The translations under genes were made by a program, and so were the position numbers. A DNA stretch of 64,000 bases from Sphingomonas yunnanensis. GTDB lineage: Bacteria > Pseudomonadota > Alphaproteobacteria > Sphingomonadales > Sphingomonadaceae. The stretch lies in assembly GCF_019898765.1 (NCBI RefSeq), contig NZ_JAIOKB010000001.1:868001-932000 (forward strand). Reading direction: 5' to 3'. Within the stretch, counting starts at the first letter, position 1. Each line of letters begins with the position of its first letter. Shown here in pieces: positions 52,832-61,633 of this stretch. The notes beneath the pieces are model-generated. The model saw nothing but the letters and a program-made list of their open reading frames with translations. It was not told the DNA's origin and searched no databases.

Positions 52832-53641
52832 ATGAAGCCACCGATCGGCCCGGCTACCCGCCTGTGCATGTCGCTCGCCGCCCGCCCGGGCACTTTCGGC
52901 TCGCGCTTCCACAACCATCTCTACGATGCGCTCGGGCTCGACTTCGTCTACAAGGCCTTCTCCACCACCGACCTGGAGGGCGCGGTGCGCGGGATCCGCG
53001 CGCTCGATATCCGCGGCTGCGCGGTGTCGATGCCCTTCAAGGAGGATGTGATCGCGCTGCTCGACGGGCTGCGCGACTCCGCCGCGGCGATCGACAGCGT
53101 CAATACGATCGTCAACGACGATGGTACGCTGCTGGGCTACAACACCGATTACAGCGCGGTGCGCGCCCTGGTCGAGCCGCTCGCGCGCGCCCCGTTCCTG
53201 CTGCGCGGCAGCGGCGGCATGGCCAAAGCGACCGCGACCGCGCTGGTCGATGCCGGTTTTGCCGAGGGCGTGATCGTCGCGCGCAACCCGGTCAGGGGCC
53301 AGGCGCTGGCGGCGGCGCTCGGGTGCGCGTGGCAGGCGAACGGCGACGGGTCGCGTGCGCCGCTGCTGGTCAACGTCACCCCGCTCGGCATGACCGGCGC
53401 CGATGCCGACGCACTCGCCTTCACGCGCGCGCAGGTCGAGGCGGCAGAGGTGGTGATCGACGTGGTCGCCAAGCCGATCGAGACGCCGCTGCTCCGGCTC
53501 GCGCGCGAACTGGGTAAGCGCGTGGTGACCGGCGCCGAGGTCGCCAAGCTCCAGGCACTCGAGCAGTTCGGGCTCTACACGGGCGTGCGGCCGAGCGCGG
53601 CGCAGGTGGCGGCGGCGGAGGTCTACGCGCTCGCGGCGTGA
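52832..53641 (+). CDS. Shikimate dehydrogenase-like protein
   Basis: A 269-residue NAD(P)-dependent enzyme of the AroE/YdiB fold. The catalytic Lys (SMPFKEDV) and Asp (LGYNTDYSAV) are present, and the nucleotide-binding loop reads RGSGGMAKAT. The N-terminal shikimate-binding S-x-S is altered (GTFGSRFHNHLY), so this is a divergent relative, perhaps acting on quinate or another cyclitol, and probably not the main AroE. It has a weak ribosome binding site AGGAG 9 bases before the ATG at 52832. Confidence 0.82.
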   Translation: MKPPIGPATRLCMSLAARPGTFGSRFHNHLYDALGLDFVYKAFSTTDLEGAVRGIRALDIRGCAVSMPFKEDVIALLDGLRDSAAAIDSVNTIVNDDGTLLGYNTDYSAVRALVEPLARAPFLLRGSGGMAKATATALVDAGFAEGVIVARNPVRGQALAAALGCAWQANGDGSRAPLLVNVTPLGMTGADADALAFTRAQVEAAEVVIDVVAKPIETPLLRLARELGKRVVTGAEVAKLQALEQFGLYTGVRPSAAQVAAAEVYALAA

Positions 53642-53688
53642 CGATCACGATCCTTCACGGTCACCCGGCGGCAACGACCCCGGTCGTG

Positions 53689-54117
53689 TCAGCTGAGACT
53701 GGCGCGCGTGATCACCGTTCGTGACACCACATCGGATCCATAGGTCCTGAGGGCGGCCGCGTGCACGAGTTCGCGCAGGACCTGCAGCTGCGGCACATAG
53801 CCATCGGCCGCTCCCGCGATGGGAGCGGCGAAACTGGTGCGATTGACGGCGTCAGCGAGCACCGGCAGGCCGGAGCGTACCTCATGCTCGCGCCGCACCG
53901 GCACTTCGATCTGTGCGTCGAAGCTGAGATAGCCGAGCAGGTGGCCGTCCGTCGCGACCAGCGGGGCGGTCAGCGTGCCGATCGGCATGAACTCTCGCCG
54001 CGGCGTGGCCGCGAAGATGTTGTCACCCGCCACCAGATGGCTGACCTCGAGCGCGCTCAGGCTGCCCACGGCGGTACCGCAGAGCAGCACGAGCAGACGA
54101 CGCGCGAATGGGGGCAT
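53689..54117 (-). CDS. Hypothetical membrane-anchored protein behind motB
   Basis: A 142-residue protein with a hydrophobic N terminus (ARRLLVLLCGTAVGSLSA) followed by a periplasmic domain of about 115 residues containing GTLTAPLVATDGHLLGYL. Topology and place behind motB recall FliL-like basal-body proteins, but the sequence does not show the FliL pattern clearly. It begins 18 bases after the motB fragment stop, so it was probably in the motB operon before the rearrangement and may now lack a promoter. Confidence 0.6.
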   Translation of the reverse strand: MPPFARRLLVLLCGTAVGSLSALEVSHLVAGDNIFAATPRREFMPIGTLTAPLVATDGHLLGYLSFDAQIEVPVRREHEVRSGLPVLADAVNRTSFAAPIAGAADGYVPQLQVLRELVHAAALRTYGSDVVSRTVITRASLS

Positions 54118-54135
54118 CGCGATGATCCTTGAAGC

Positions 54136-54870
54136 TCAGAAGCGGAGGCTGCCGTCGCGCGGCAGCACGGAGGGCTCGGACAGAACGATGATCGCGATCC
54201 GCCGGTTCTCGGCGCGGCTGGGCTGGTCCGGGTAGATCGGCTGCGTGCCGGCGCGGGCGACGATCTGCGCGAACCGGTCGGGGGAGAGACCGTTGGCCAC
54301 CAGCGCGTCGCGCGCCGCCTCGGCGCGATCGCCCGACAGCCGCCAGTTCGCCGCGCTCTGCGCGCCACCCTCGGCGCTCGTATGTCCCTCGATCGCGACC
54401 TGCGCGTCGACGTGCTGGAGTTTGCGCGCGACATGCGCGAGCAGTCCACGGCCGTAGCCGTTGAGCTCGGCGGTCGGTCCGGCGAAGATGCTCTGCTGCG
54501 CCGTATCCATGAGCGTGATGCGAACGCCGTCGCGCTCGCGCTCGACCTGGACCGCGCGCGGCCCCTGGCTCGCGTTGGGCGCGAGCTCGAGCGCGACACG
54601 CAGCTCGTCCGCGAGCGCGCGGCGGCTGGCGGACGGGATGTTCGCGGTGCCGCCGCGCGACGCGCCAGCGGTGCCGGCCTCCGCGCTCAGGATGCCGAAG
54701 GCCTGGGACTGGTCGCCCTGCGCGCGCCGCAGTCTGCCGCCGGTGCCGGGCTCGATCTCTGGTTGATCCGTCTGCGCCGCGGGCGCCATCGTCGTCACCG
54801 CGGTGGAGAAATATTGCGCGAGACCCTTGAGGCGTCCTTTGTCTGGCGTCGCGATCAGCCACAGCAGCAT
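54136..54870 (-). pseudogene. motB: motB fragment lacking its 5' end
   Basis: Residual 244 residues of a flagellar stator MotB. It starts abruptly at LLWLIATPDKGRLKGLAQYF, the end of the transmembrane helix, and keeps the linker and the OmpA-like peptidoglycan-binding domain (IEGHTSAEGGAQSAANWRLSGDRA, SRAENRRIAIIVL). The cytoplasmic tail and most of the helix, with the proton-binding Asp, are gone. Upstream of 54870 the DNA is flhA on the opposite strand. A protein made from here could not conduct protons. Confidence 0.82.
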
Positions 54871-54872
54871 GC
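54867..54872. other. Rearrangement junction between motB and flhA
   Basis: The palindrome GCATGC marks the point where motB homology (minus strand) ends and flhA homology (plus strand) begins. The MotB side reads ATGCTGCTGTGG and the FlhA side ATGCCGGGCAAG, so the shared bases hide the exact cut. It looks like one end of an inversion, or an assembly join. Confidence 0.65.
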
Positions 54873-56515
54873 CGGGCAAGCAGATGGCGATCGACGCCGA
54901 CCTCTCCGCGGGCATGATCACCGAGGAGCAGGCGCGCGCCAAGCGCGCCGAGCTCGAGGCGGAGAGCGGCTTCTACGGCGCGATGGACGGCGCCTCTAAG
55001 TTCGTGAAGGGCGACGCGATCGCCTGCGTCGTCATCACCGGCATCAACATCCTGGTCGGACTGACGATCGGCGTTGTGCTGCACGGTCTGCCGTTCGGCG
55101 AGGCGTTCCGCACCTACACGATCCTCACCGCGGGCGAGGGCCTGGTCAGCCAGATCCCGGCGCTGATCGTCTCCACCGCGGCGGGGCTGCTCGTCTCCAA
55201 GGGCGGCGCGCGCGGCAAGACCGGCATGGCGTTGAGCGAGCAGCTCGGCCGCTATCCCCAGGCGTTCGCGATCGTCGCCGCGCTGCTCGCCGCGCTCGCG
55301 CTCGCGCCGGGCCTGCCGTTCCTGCCCTTCGCGCTGCTCGCTTCAGGCTGCGGCTGGCTGAGCTGGTCGCTCGGGCAGATCGCGGCGCGGCGCCGCGCCG
55401 ATGAGCTCGCGGTCTCGATCATCGAGGCGGAGAAGAGCGCGGCCGAGGCCGCCGAGCCGATCGCCGAGACGCTCGCGATCGACGCGGTGCGGATCGAGCT
55501 CGGCTACGCGCTGCTGCCGCTGATCAATGATTCGAACAGCGAGCCGCGGCTGGATGACCAGGTCCGCGCGCTGCGACGCCAGCTCGCCGCCGACTACGGC
55601 TTCGTGCTGCCCGCGGTTCGCATCCTCGACAATATGACGCTCCCGCCACACCAATATCTCGTCTTCGTTCGCGGGACAGAGGCGGCACGCGGCGAGATCC
55701 GGATCGACAAACTGCTGGTGATCAACCCCGGCGGCGCGCCGCTGGGCCTGGCGGGCGAGTCGGCGCGTGAGCCCGTCTTCGGGCTGCCCGCGCTATGGAT
55801 CGACCGCAGCCTGCGCGAGGAGGCGGCGCTACGCGGCCTCACCACGGTGACCTGCGGTACCGTGGTGACGACCCATCTCACCGAGGTGGTCAAGGCCAAT
55901 CTACCCGACCTGCTCACCTATACCGAGACGCAGAAGCTACTCACCGAGGTGCATCGCGACGTCGAGAAGCTGGTGGCGGAGATCATCCCGTCCAAGATCA
56001 CCGTGTCGGCGGTGCAGCGCGTGCTGCAGACGCTGCTCGCCGAGGAGATCTCGATCCGCGACATACCGACCATCCTGGAAGGGATCGCGGAAGCGGTGAG
56101 CTTCACCCAGTCGGTCCGCTTCATCGCCGAGCACGTGCGCGCGCGGCTGGCACGTCAGATATCGGCGCAGCATGCGCGCGACGGTGCGATCCCGGTGCTG
56201 CTGCTCGGCGCGGGCTGGGACGAGGCCTTCTCGGAGGCGATCGCCGGCCAAGGCGACGAGCGTCAGCTGGCGATGGCGCCCGACCTCGTGCAGCGGTTCA
56301 TCGACTCGGTCGCGCGCGCGCTCGATCGCTGGGCGGAGCGCGGCGAGATACCGTGCCTGCTCACCAGTCCGGCGCTGCGCCCCTTCGTCCGCTCGGTGAT
56401 CGAGCGCGCGCGTCCCGCGACCGTGGTGCTGTCGCAGAGCGAGATCCACCCGCGTGTCCGAGTCCGCGCGCTGGGCACGCTCGACGATGATTCCGCGACC
56501 GCCGCGGCTGCCTGA
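54869..56515 (+). pseudogene. flhA: flhA fragment lacking its 5' end
   Basis: Residual 548 residues of the flagellar export-gate protein FlhA (usually about 690). It begins at MPGKQMAIDADLSAGMI, a motif that lies near residue 150 in complete proteins, so four N-terminal membrane helices are missing. The remaining helices, the linker (DELAVSIIEAEKS) and the cytoplasmic ring domain (TVVTTHLTEVVKANLPDLL) are intact. ATG at 54869 is the motif's own Met, not a natural start. It is followed by fliK and flgD in the same direction. Confidence 0.85.
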
Positions 56516-56567
56516 GCGATCGGCGTCCTATGAAGGACGGACCTGACCCTTGGATTGTGGAGCGAGC

Positions 56568-58103
56568 GTGCCGGTGATCAACGTCCATTCCGCCGCGAGC
56601 AGCGGTCAGCTATCGCCCCCAATCAAAGCGCCGGGGGACGATGATGGCCACCTCCCGGAGAGCTTCGATCGGATGCTGGCGGGTGAGCTGCGCGAAGGCG
56701 GCGGAACGGAGGCGCACGACAAAGCGGCGAGCGGCGTCGCATCGCTCGGCCACGCTGCGGCCATCGGTGCCGCCAGCGGTCTTCAGCCGGGCGGCGACAC
56801 GTTCCGTCTCCCGTCGTCGCCGATGCCGGCGCTGATCATCGGGATCTCGACAACTGCCGCTACCGTCGGGGTGGGAGCGCCCGGTCACGGGAACTCCGCG
56901 GCGGAAGGTGACGATAACCGGACGGTCGCGGTCTCTGCCAAGCCCACCCCCTATGCCGCGGACGCCGCCGCACCGGACCCCGCCGCACCGACGTCCCACC
57001 CGACGCCCGTGGCCACCACCATCGCGCTCGGTGGCGGGCCGCTCCTCGGCGTCGCCGTCACCGAGGGTGTCACGCCGATCGCCGACGAGGTCGTCCCCCC
57101 GGTACCGACCGACGACAGCGAAGCGGTCGCTACGAACGACACGCGCGGCGAGGACCGGACGACGCAGAGCGGAGATCTCGACGAGTCGACGGCGGAGACA
57201 GCGAGCGCATCGGACACCATCGGGGCGGCGGGCGGCGTGCTGATCCCGCTGGGCGTGCCGACCCATGTGGGCAGGGCGGACGCGTCCGCACCGGCAGAGA
57301 CGTCGGTTCGGAAGGGGAAATTGGCCTCCGCACCGCTGAAGGCAGGAGCGCCCGCCGGCACGAACCTCGTGACCAGCGCCGCCATCTCGCCCGATGGAAG
57401 GTGGAGCCAAGCGAAGGCGGATGACCTCAGCCGAGAGACATCGTTCACCGACGTCGCCCGCAACACGCCCGCGGGGGCGGCCGCGCACCATGCCGGCCCT
57501 CTCCTTTCCTTCAACATTCCGCCCATCGCTCTCGCGCCGGGGGCGGCCGCCGTCCCGACGCTGTGCCCCGCCGTCGCGCGAGCCGGCGGGGGCGATATCG
57601 ACGTCGCCGCGCTGCGAGAGGTCACGCGTCTCTATGCACCGCACGATGGCACCGCGCCGAGCGGCGGTGCGAGTGGGTTCGCGCGTCTCGGCACCATCGG
57701 ACAGGACACGGGCGTGGCGCTGGCGCGCGGTGTCGCGGACGGGCGTGATCATGTCACGCTGCGGCTCGATCCCCCTGACCTCGGCCGGATCGACGTACAA
57801 CTGAGCTTCGGTCAGGACGGCGGACTTCGCGCGGTCGTCGCCAGCGACAACCGCGCCGCACTCGACCTCCTGCGCCGGGATCTCGACCAATTGCAGCGCG
57901 CGCTGGCCGACGCTGGCGTGCGCGCCGATGCGCAGTCGTTCCACTTCTCGGAGCGGCAATCGGGAGGCAGCCAGCGCTGGGACGCGCCGATCCCGCGCGA
58001 CCAGCGCTACGCCGCGCCTGCCGCTACCGCGACCGATCGACCGAGCGCCAGTCCCGCGCCGCGCCGGCTCCGCGCGAGCGGCCTGATCGATGTCTTCGCC
58101 TGA
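56568..58103 (+). CDS. fliK: Flagellar hook-length control protein
   Basis: A 511-residue FliK: long, Ala/Pro/Thr-rich disordered N-terminal part, and a C-terminal hook-length domain (residues about 385-470) with DHVTLRLDPPDLGRIDVQLSF and ALDLLRRDLDQLQRALADAG. It acts as a molecular ruler that switches export from hook to filament. GTG at 56568 is preferred because GGAG lies 5 bases before it; TTG at 56550 is possible. It is 12 bases before flgD and 52 after the flhA fragment. Confidence 0.87.
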   Translation: MPVINVHSAASSGQLSPPIKAPGDDDGHLPESFDRMLAGELREGGGTEAHDKAASGVASLGHAAAIGAASGLQPGGDTFRLPSSPMPALIIGISTTAATVGVGAPGHGNSAAEGDDNRTVAVSAKPTPYAADAAAPDPAAPTSHPTPVATTIALGGGPLLGVAVTEGVTPIADEVVPPVPTDDSEAVATNDTRGEDRTTQSGDLDESTAETASASDTIGAAGGVLIPLGVPTHVGRADASAPAETSVRKGKLASAPLKAGAPAGTNLVTSAAISPDGRWSQAKADDLSRETSFTDVARNTPAGAAAHHAGPLLSFNIPPIALAPGAAAVPTLCPAVARAGGGDIDVAALREVTRLYAPHDGTAPSGGASGFARLGTIGQDTGVALARGVADGRDHVTLRLDPPDLGRIDVQLSFGQDGGLRAVVASDNRAALDLLRRDLDQLQRALADAGVRADAQSFHFSERQSGGSQRWDAPIPRDQRYAAPAATATDRPSASPAPRRLRASGLIDVFA

Positions 58104-58115
58104 GGAGTTTGAGCC

Positions 58116-58859
58116 ATGACCGCCCCGATCGGCACGTCCGACGCCAGCACCGCCGCCGAGAAGGCTGCCGCGCAGAAAGCCGCCGCCGCCCGCGCCGCGC
58201 TCGACCAGAGCGGTGAGGCGACCGCGTCGGCCGAGAGCAAGCCGGTGATCAGCGCCGACTTCAACATGTTCCTGAAGCTGCTGACGTCGCAGATCCAGAA
58301 CCAGAACCCCCTCAGCCCGATGGACACGGCGCAATTCACCAATCAGCTGGTGCAGTTCGCGCAGACCGAGCAGTCGATCCAGCAGAACAGCACGCTGAAG
58401 ACGATCCTGGGCAAGCTGACGTCGCAGGAACTGGCGCAGGCGTCCTCGTACATCGGGCGCGACGCCCGCTTCGACACCCAGGTCGCGGGACTGACGGCGG
58501 ACAAGCCAGCGAATTGGTCGTACCAATATAATCAAGTGCCGGCGGCACTCGTGGCGGAGATCAAGGACAGCAAGGGGTCGGTCGTGAAGACGATCGCGCT
58601 GAGCCCCGCGACCAAGGGCAAGATCGCGTGGGACGGCAGCACCTCGCTGGGGGGTAAGGCGCCAGAGGGCAATTACACGCTCTCGCTCGTCGCCAAGGAC
58701 GTCAACGGGGCGACGATCAACGGGGCGGTCACGGCGGCGGGGACGATCAGCTCGGCGATGATGCTCGACGGCCGCACGATCGTCACCGTCAACGGGGCCA
58801 ATTACCCGCTCGACGCGCTTCTCTCGGTCGACACCGCGCGCGCCGCCGGGTCGGCGTGA
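58116..58859 (+). CDS. flgD: Flagellar hook-cap protein
   Basis: A 247-residue FlgD, which caps the growing hook. Seen: the N-terminal FNMFLKLLTSQIQNQNPLSPMDTAQFTNQ signature (split across residues about 50-80), then FlgD Tudor/Ig-like domains with WSYQYNQVPA and IAWDGSTSLGGKAPEGNY. AGGAG lies 8 bases before the ATG. flgE, which usually follows, is not here; unrelated DNA begins right after. Confidence 0.93.
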   Translation: MTAPIGTSDASTAAEKAAAQKAAAARAALDQSGEATASAESKPVISADFNMFLKLLTSQIQNQNPLSPMDTAQFTNQLVQFAQTEQSIQQNSTLKTILGKLTSQELAQASSYIGRDARFDTQVAGLTADKPANWSYQYNQVPAALVAEIKDSKGSVVKTIALSPATKGKIAWDGSTSLGGKAPEGNYTLSLVAKDVNGATINGAVTAAGTISSAMMLDGRTIVTVNGANYPLDALLSVDTARAAGSA

Positions 58860-59049
58860 TCCAGGAGCGACTATCCTGCTCGCTGCCTGGGACTAACGCC
58901 CCGACCTGGCGACGACCTACGATTGGAGGTCAGCGCCTCAGTGCGTTCGTTTATGGATCGTCGCGCCTACCAAACTGGTCGAGCCTCGGCCCTCGGTGCG
59001 GCCGCTTGGCCAGCCCGAGGGTCCCGGCGAGACATCGGCCGCTCACCGC

Positions 59050-59226
59050 TCACTCGCGCCCGCGTCCTACCGTGCCGAGAACCAGCGCTACGAGAAGGCG
59101 GCCGGTGTAACGCAGGCAGAGTTCCTGGTGGATGGCCGCAGCCGCGTCGCTGCTGGCGACGATGGCGCGAACTGCCTCGTCACGGGCCCGGGCGGCGTGA
59201 TAGTCGGCGTCGTGGTCGTGATACAT
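59050..59226 (-). CDS. Small helical protein of sphingomonad type
   Basis: A 58-residue ORF starting MYHDHDADYHAARARDE with two amphipathic helices (AVRAIVASSDAAAAIHQELCLRY). GAGGAG lies 7 bases before the ATG on the minus strand, and the Y-x-x-R-A-x-x-E pattern with an A-x-x-x-H-x-x-L helix recurs in short sphingomonad proteins. Function unknown. Confidence 0.55.
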   Translation of the reverse strand: MYHDHDADYHAARARDEAVRAIVASSDAAAAIHQELCLRYTGRLLVALVLGTVGRGRE

Positions 59227-59415
59227 GCGCGATCTCCTCGCCCTCTCCCTCGCCCGCCCGCTTGTCGCCGGCATGTCCGCGATATTGCGCCCGCGTCATC
59301 ATTGTCGCGTGGCTGAGCGTTTGTCGCGGCGAAGGCGTGACGAAAGGTTGCGCGACGGAACCCATCGTATCGCGCGTCATTGGAGCGAGCACCTCATAGC
59401 TAAGGAAGTTGATCC

Positions 59416-59607
59416 ATGCGTAAGATGCTCCTCTCCACCCTGCTCGTCGCCGGCGCGATGAGCATGTCAGCCTGTTCGACGCTGCGCGGCGCGGCGATCG
59501 GCGGTGCGGGCGGCGCCGGCGTCGCGGCGGTGACGGGCAAGAGCGTCGAGAAGGGCGCGGCGGTCGGTGGCGTCGGCGGCGCGGTCGTGGGCACCGTGGT
59601 CGACTGA
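59416..59607 (+). CDS. Small glycine-zipper lipoprotein
   Basis: A 63-residue lipoprotein: signal LLSTLLVAGAMSMSAC with lipobox MSAC, then GGAGGAGVAA...GGVGGAVVGT, a glycine-zipper pattern that packs in membranes. Related to the SlyB/osmotic lipoprotein group in style. AAGGAAG lies 6 bases before the ATG. Monocistronic, plus strand. Confidence 0.75.
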   Translation: MRKMLLSTLLVAGAMSMSACSTLRGAAIGGAGGAGVAAVTGKSVEKGAAVGGVGGAVVGTVVD

Positions 59608-59686
59608 GGCGGGCCCACGTCGGCGGAACTTCGTCCGTTCCGGCGGTGCCTCGTGGCCGGGACGGACCGACGGCCCCTCTTCGACA

Positions 59687-60148
59687 CTAACGTGGACCGG
59701 CGGAAGATCGGTCCACGATGGTACGGAGGAGCCCCGCCCGTTCATCGTCCTTCGGTCTGCCGAAGAGCGTGAACATCGCCTCAAGTTCGGCTGGCTCGGG
59801 CACATAGACGGGCCCGATCGACTGCCGAGTCCGAGGCCGAACTGCGAGCCATCGCCCCGCCGAGCAAACGTGAAGCGCGGCCATCAGCTCGATCGGCAGC
59901 GACGCCCCTTCCAGCCGCACGAACGGTGACGAGCGGAAGCGGTCGCTCGGTCCACGGACCGCCTTCTCACCGCGCCAAGCGGTCGCGACGACGAGCGCGT
60001 CACGCCGGCTGAGCAGCACGTCGACGTCGGCGACCGGCGTCTCCACCCCGTGGAGCCACGCCGCCGCGCTGCCGATCACCCACCACGGATCGTGCGCGCC
60101 GCCTAGCGCCGTCGCCACCTCGTCCAACGCGGCGGCGAGCGGCGACAT
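59687..60148 (-). CDS. Nucleotidyltransferase-fold hypothetical protein
   Basis: A 153-residue protein with a nucleotidyltransferase-like start: WWVIGSAAAWLHGVETPVADVDVLLSRRDA, where G-S and D-V-D resemble the minimal active site. No partner HEPN/antitoxin gene is beside it. It follows the nitronate-monooxygenase gene by 5 bases and may be co-transcribed. Exact role unknown. Confidence 0.65.
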   Translation of the reverse strand: MSPLAAALDEVATALGGAHDPWWVIGSAAAWLHGVETPVADVDVLLSRRDALVVATAWRGEKAVRGPSDRFRSSPFVRLEGASLPIELMAALHVCSAGRWLAVRPRTRQSIGPVYVPEPAELEAMFTLFGRPKDDERAGLLRTIVDRSSAGPR

Positions 60149-60153
60149 GCGCC

Positions 60154-61557
60154 TCAGTCGCCCGCCAGGATGCGATCCACCAGCTGCTGCACCGTCGGCA
60201 CGAAGCCGTTCGAGTAGAAGGGATCGCGCTTGAAATTATAGGCGGCATGCCCGGCGAACATCAGGTTCTGGTCGGTGTCACCGCCGTGCGCGATGTCCTG
60301 CAGCGTCTTCTGGATGCAGAAGCTGCGCGGGTCGGCGAGCCGGCCGGTCGAGTTGGTCTCGGTGTCGGCCCAGCTCGAGAACAGGCACTGGCTGAGGCAG
60401 CCCATGCAATCGGCCTGGTCCTTGCGGATCTCCGCCTTCTCACCGGGCGAGACGAAGACGAGCGTGTTGTCGGGCGTCTTGAGCGCGTCGGTGAAGCCCT
60501 CGCCGAACCACTGGCGCGCGCGCAGCAGGTCGTTGCGCGTCACCCAGAAGTTCTTGCCCTTCACGCCGACGTCGAGCTGGAAGACGTGGTCGCCCGCCTC
60601 CTGCGTCGAGAAAGCGATCTGTCGCTCCGACCGCGCCTCGAGCGAGCGGAGGAAGGGGTTGCGGACCGCCGAGGAGTAGAAGCCCGTCGGGGAGAAGCGG
60701 TGGAGCAGCACCTCGCCCTCCTCGATCTCCATCAGCTTGGCCTTCCAGGCCTCGGGGATCGGGCTCTCGCGCGTCAGCAGCGGGCGCGTGCCATATTGGA
60801 AGGCGATCGTCCCCAGCTCGGGATTGTCGATCCAGTCGTTCCAGTCGCGCAGATACCAGACGCCGCCGGCCATCACGATCGGCGTGCTGTCGGGGATACC
60901 GCCCTCCCGCATCGTCTCGCGCAGCGCCTTGACGCGCGGGTAGGGATCCTCGGGCTTGAGCGGGTCCTCGGCGTTGGACAGGCCGTTGTGCCCGCCGGCG
61001 AGCCAGGGGTCCTCGTAGACCACCGCGGCGAGCCACTCGCTCGCCTTGGAGTAAGCGCGCTTCCACAGCGCGCGGAAGGCGCGCCCCGAGCTGACGATCG
61101 GCAGGTAGCTGACGTTGTAGGAAGCGGCGATCTCACTCAGCTTGTACGGCATGCCGGCGCCGCAGGTGACGCCCGAGACCAGACCGCGCGTGCGTTCCAG
61201 CACCCCGTGGAGCACGCGCGGCGCGCCCCCCATCTCCCACAACACGTTGATGTTGATCGCACCCTTGCCGCCGGCGATCTCCCAGGCGCGCTGCACCTGC
61301 TGCACCGCGCCCTCGATCGCATAGGCGATCAGCTCCTCGTGACGCTCGCGCCGCGTCAGCGCGCGGTAGATCTGCGGGATGATCTTGCCCTCGGGATCGT
61401 AGCTGTCGGCGTTGACGGCGGAGACCGTGCCGATCCCGCCGGCCGCGGCCCAGGCTCCCGCCGAGGCATGGTTGGTCGCGGCGACGCCCTTGCCACCTTC
61501 CACCAGCGGCCACACCTCGCGGCCTCCATAGACGATCGGCTTCAGCCCCTTGAACAC
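60154..61557 (-). CDS. Nitronate monooxygenase-like flavoenzyme with Cys cluster
   Basis: A 467-residue FMN enzyme of the nitronate monooxygenase/2-nitropropane dioxygenase-like fold. Seen: TNHASAGAWAAAGGIGTVSA, ININVLWEMGG, VVYEDPWLAGGHNGLSN and PIVMAGGVWYLRDW (FMN phosphate region). It is longer than usual; the C-terminal part has Cys384, Cys387, Cys391 and Cys414 (CMGCLSQC...FC), which could bind metal or an iron-sulfur cluster. GTG at 61557 is preferred because GGGAAG lies upstream; a longer TTG start at 61605 is possible. Confidence 0.82.
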   Translation of the reverse strand: MFKGLKPIVYGGREVWPLVEGGKGVAATNHASAGAWAAAGGIGTVSAVNADSYDPEGKIIPQIYRALTRRERHEELIAYAIEGAVQQVQRAWEIAGGKGAININVLWEMGGAPRVLHGVLERTRGLVSGVTCGAGMPYKLSEIAASYNVSYLPIVSSGRAFRALWKRAYSKASEWLAAVVYEDPWLAGGHNGLSNAEDPLKPEDPYPRVKALRETMREGGIPDSTPIVMAGGVWYLRDWNDWIDNPELGTIAFQYGTRPLLTRESPIPEAWKAKLMEIEEGEVLLHRFSPTGFYSSAVRNPFLRSLEARSERQIAFSTQEAGDHVFQLDVGVKGKNFWVTRNDLLRARQWFGEGFTDALKTPDNTLVFVSPGEKAEIRKDQADCMGCLSQCLFSSWADTETNSTGRLADPRSFCIQKTLQDIAHGGDTDQNLMFAGHAAYNFKRDPFYSNGFVPTVQQLVDRILAGD

Positions 61558-61633
61558 GCTCTTCCCACTTCCTTCACTGACACGGCGCGCGTCCGTATAA
61601 AGCAATCGGGCGTGAGCGCGACAAAATAGCGAC

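Noticed and set aside
54803..54868. An N-terminal extension of the flhA fragment (start at 54803)
   Set aside because: These residues are the antisense of motB and do not resemble FlhA. FlhA homology begins at the Met of MPGKQMAID.
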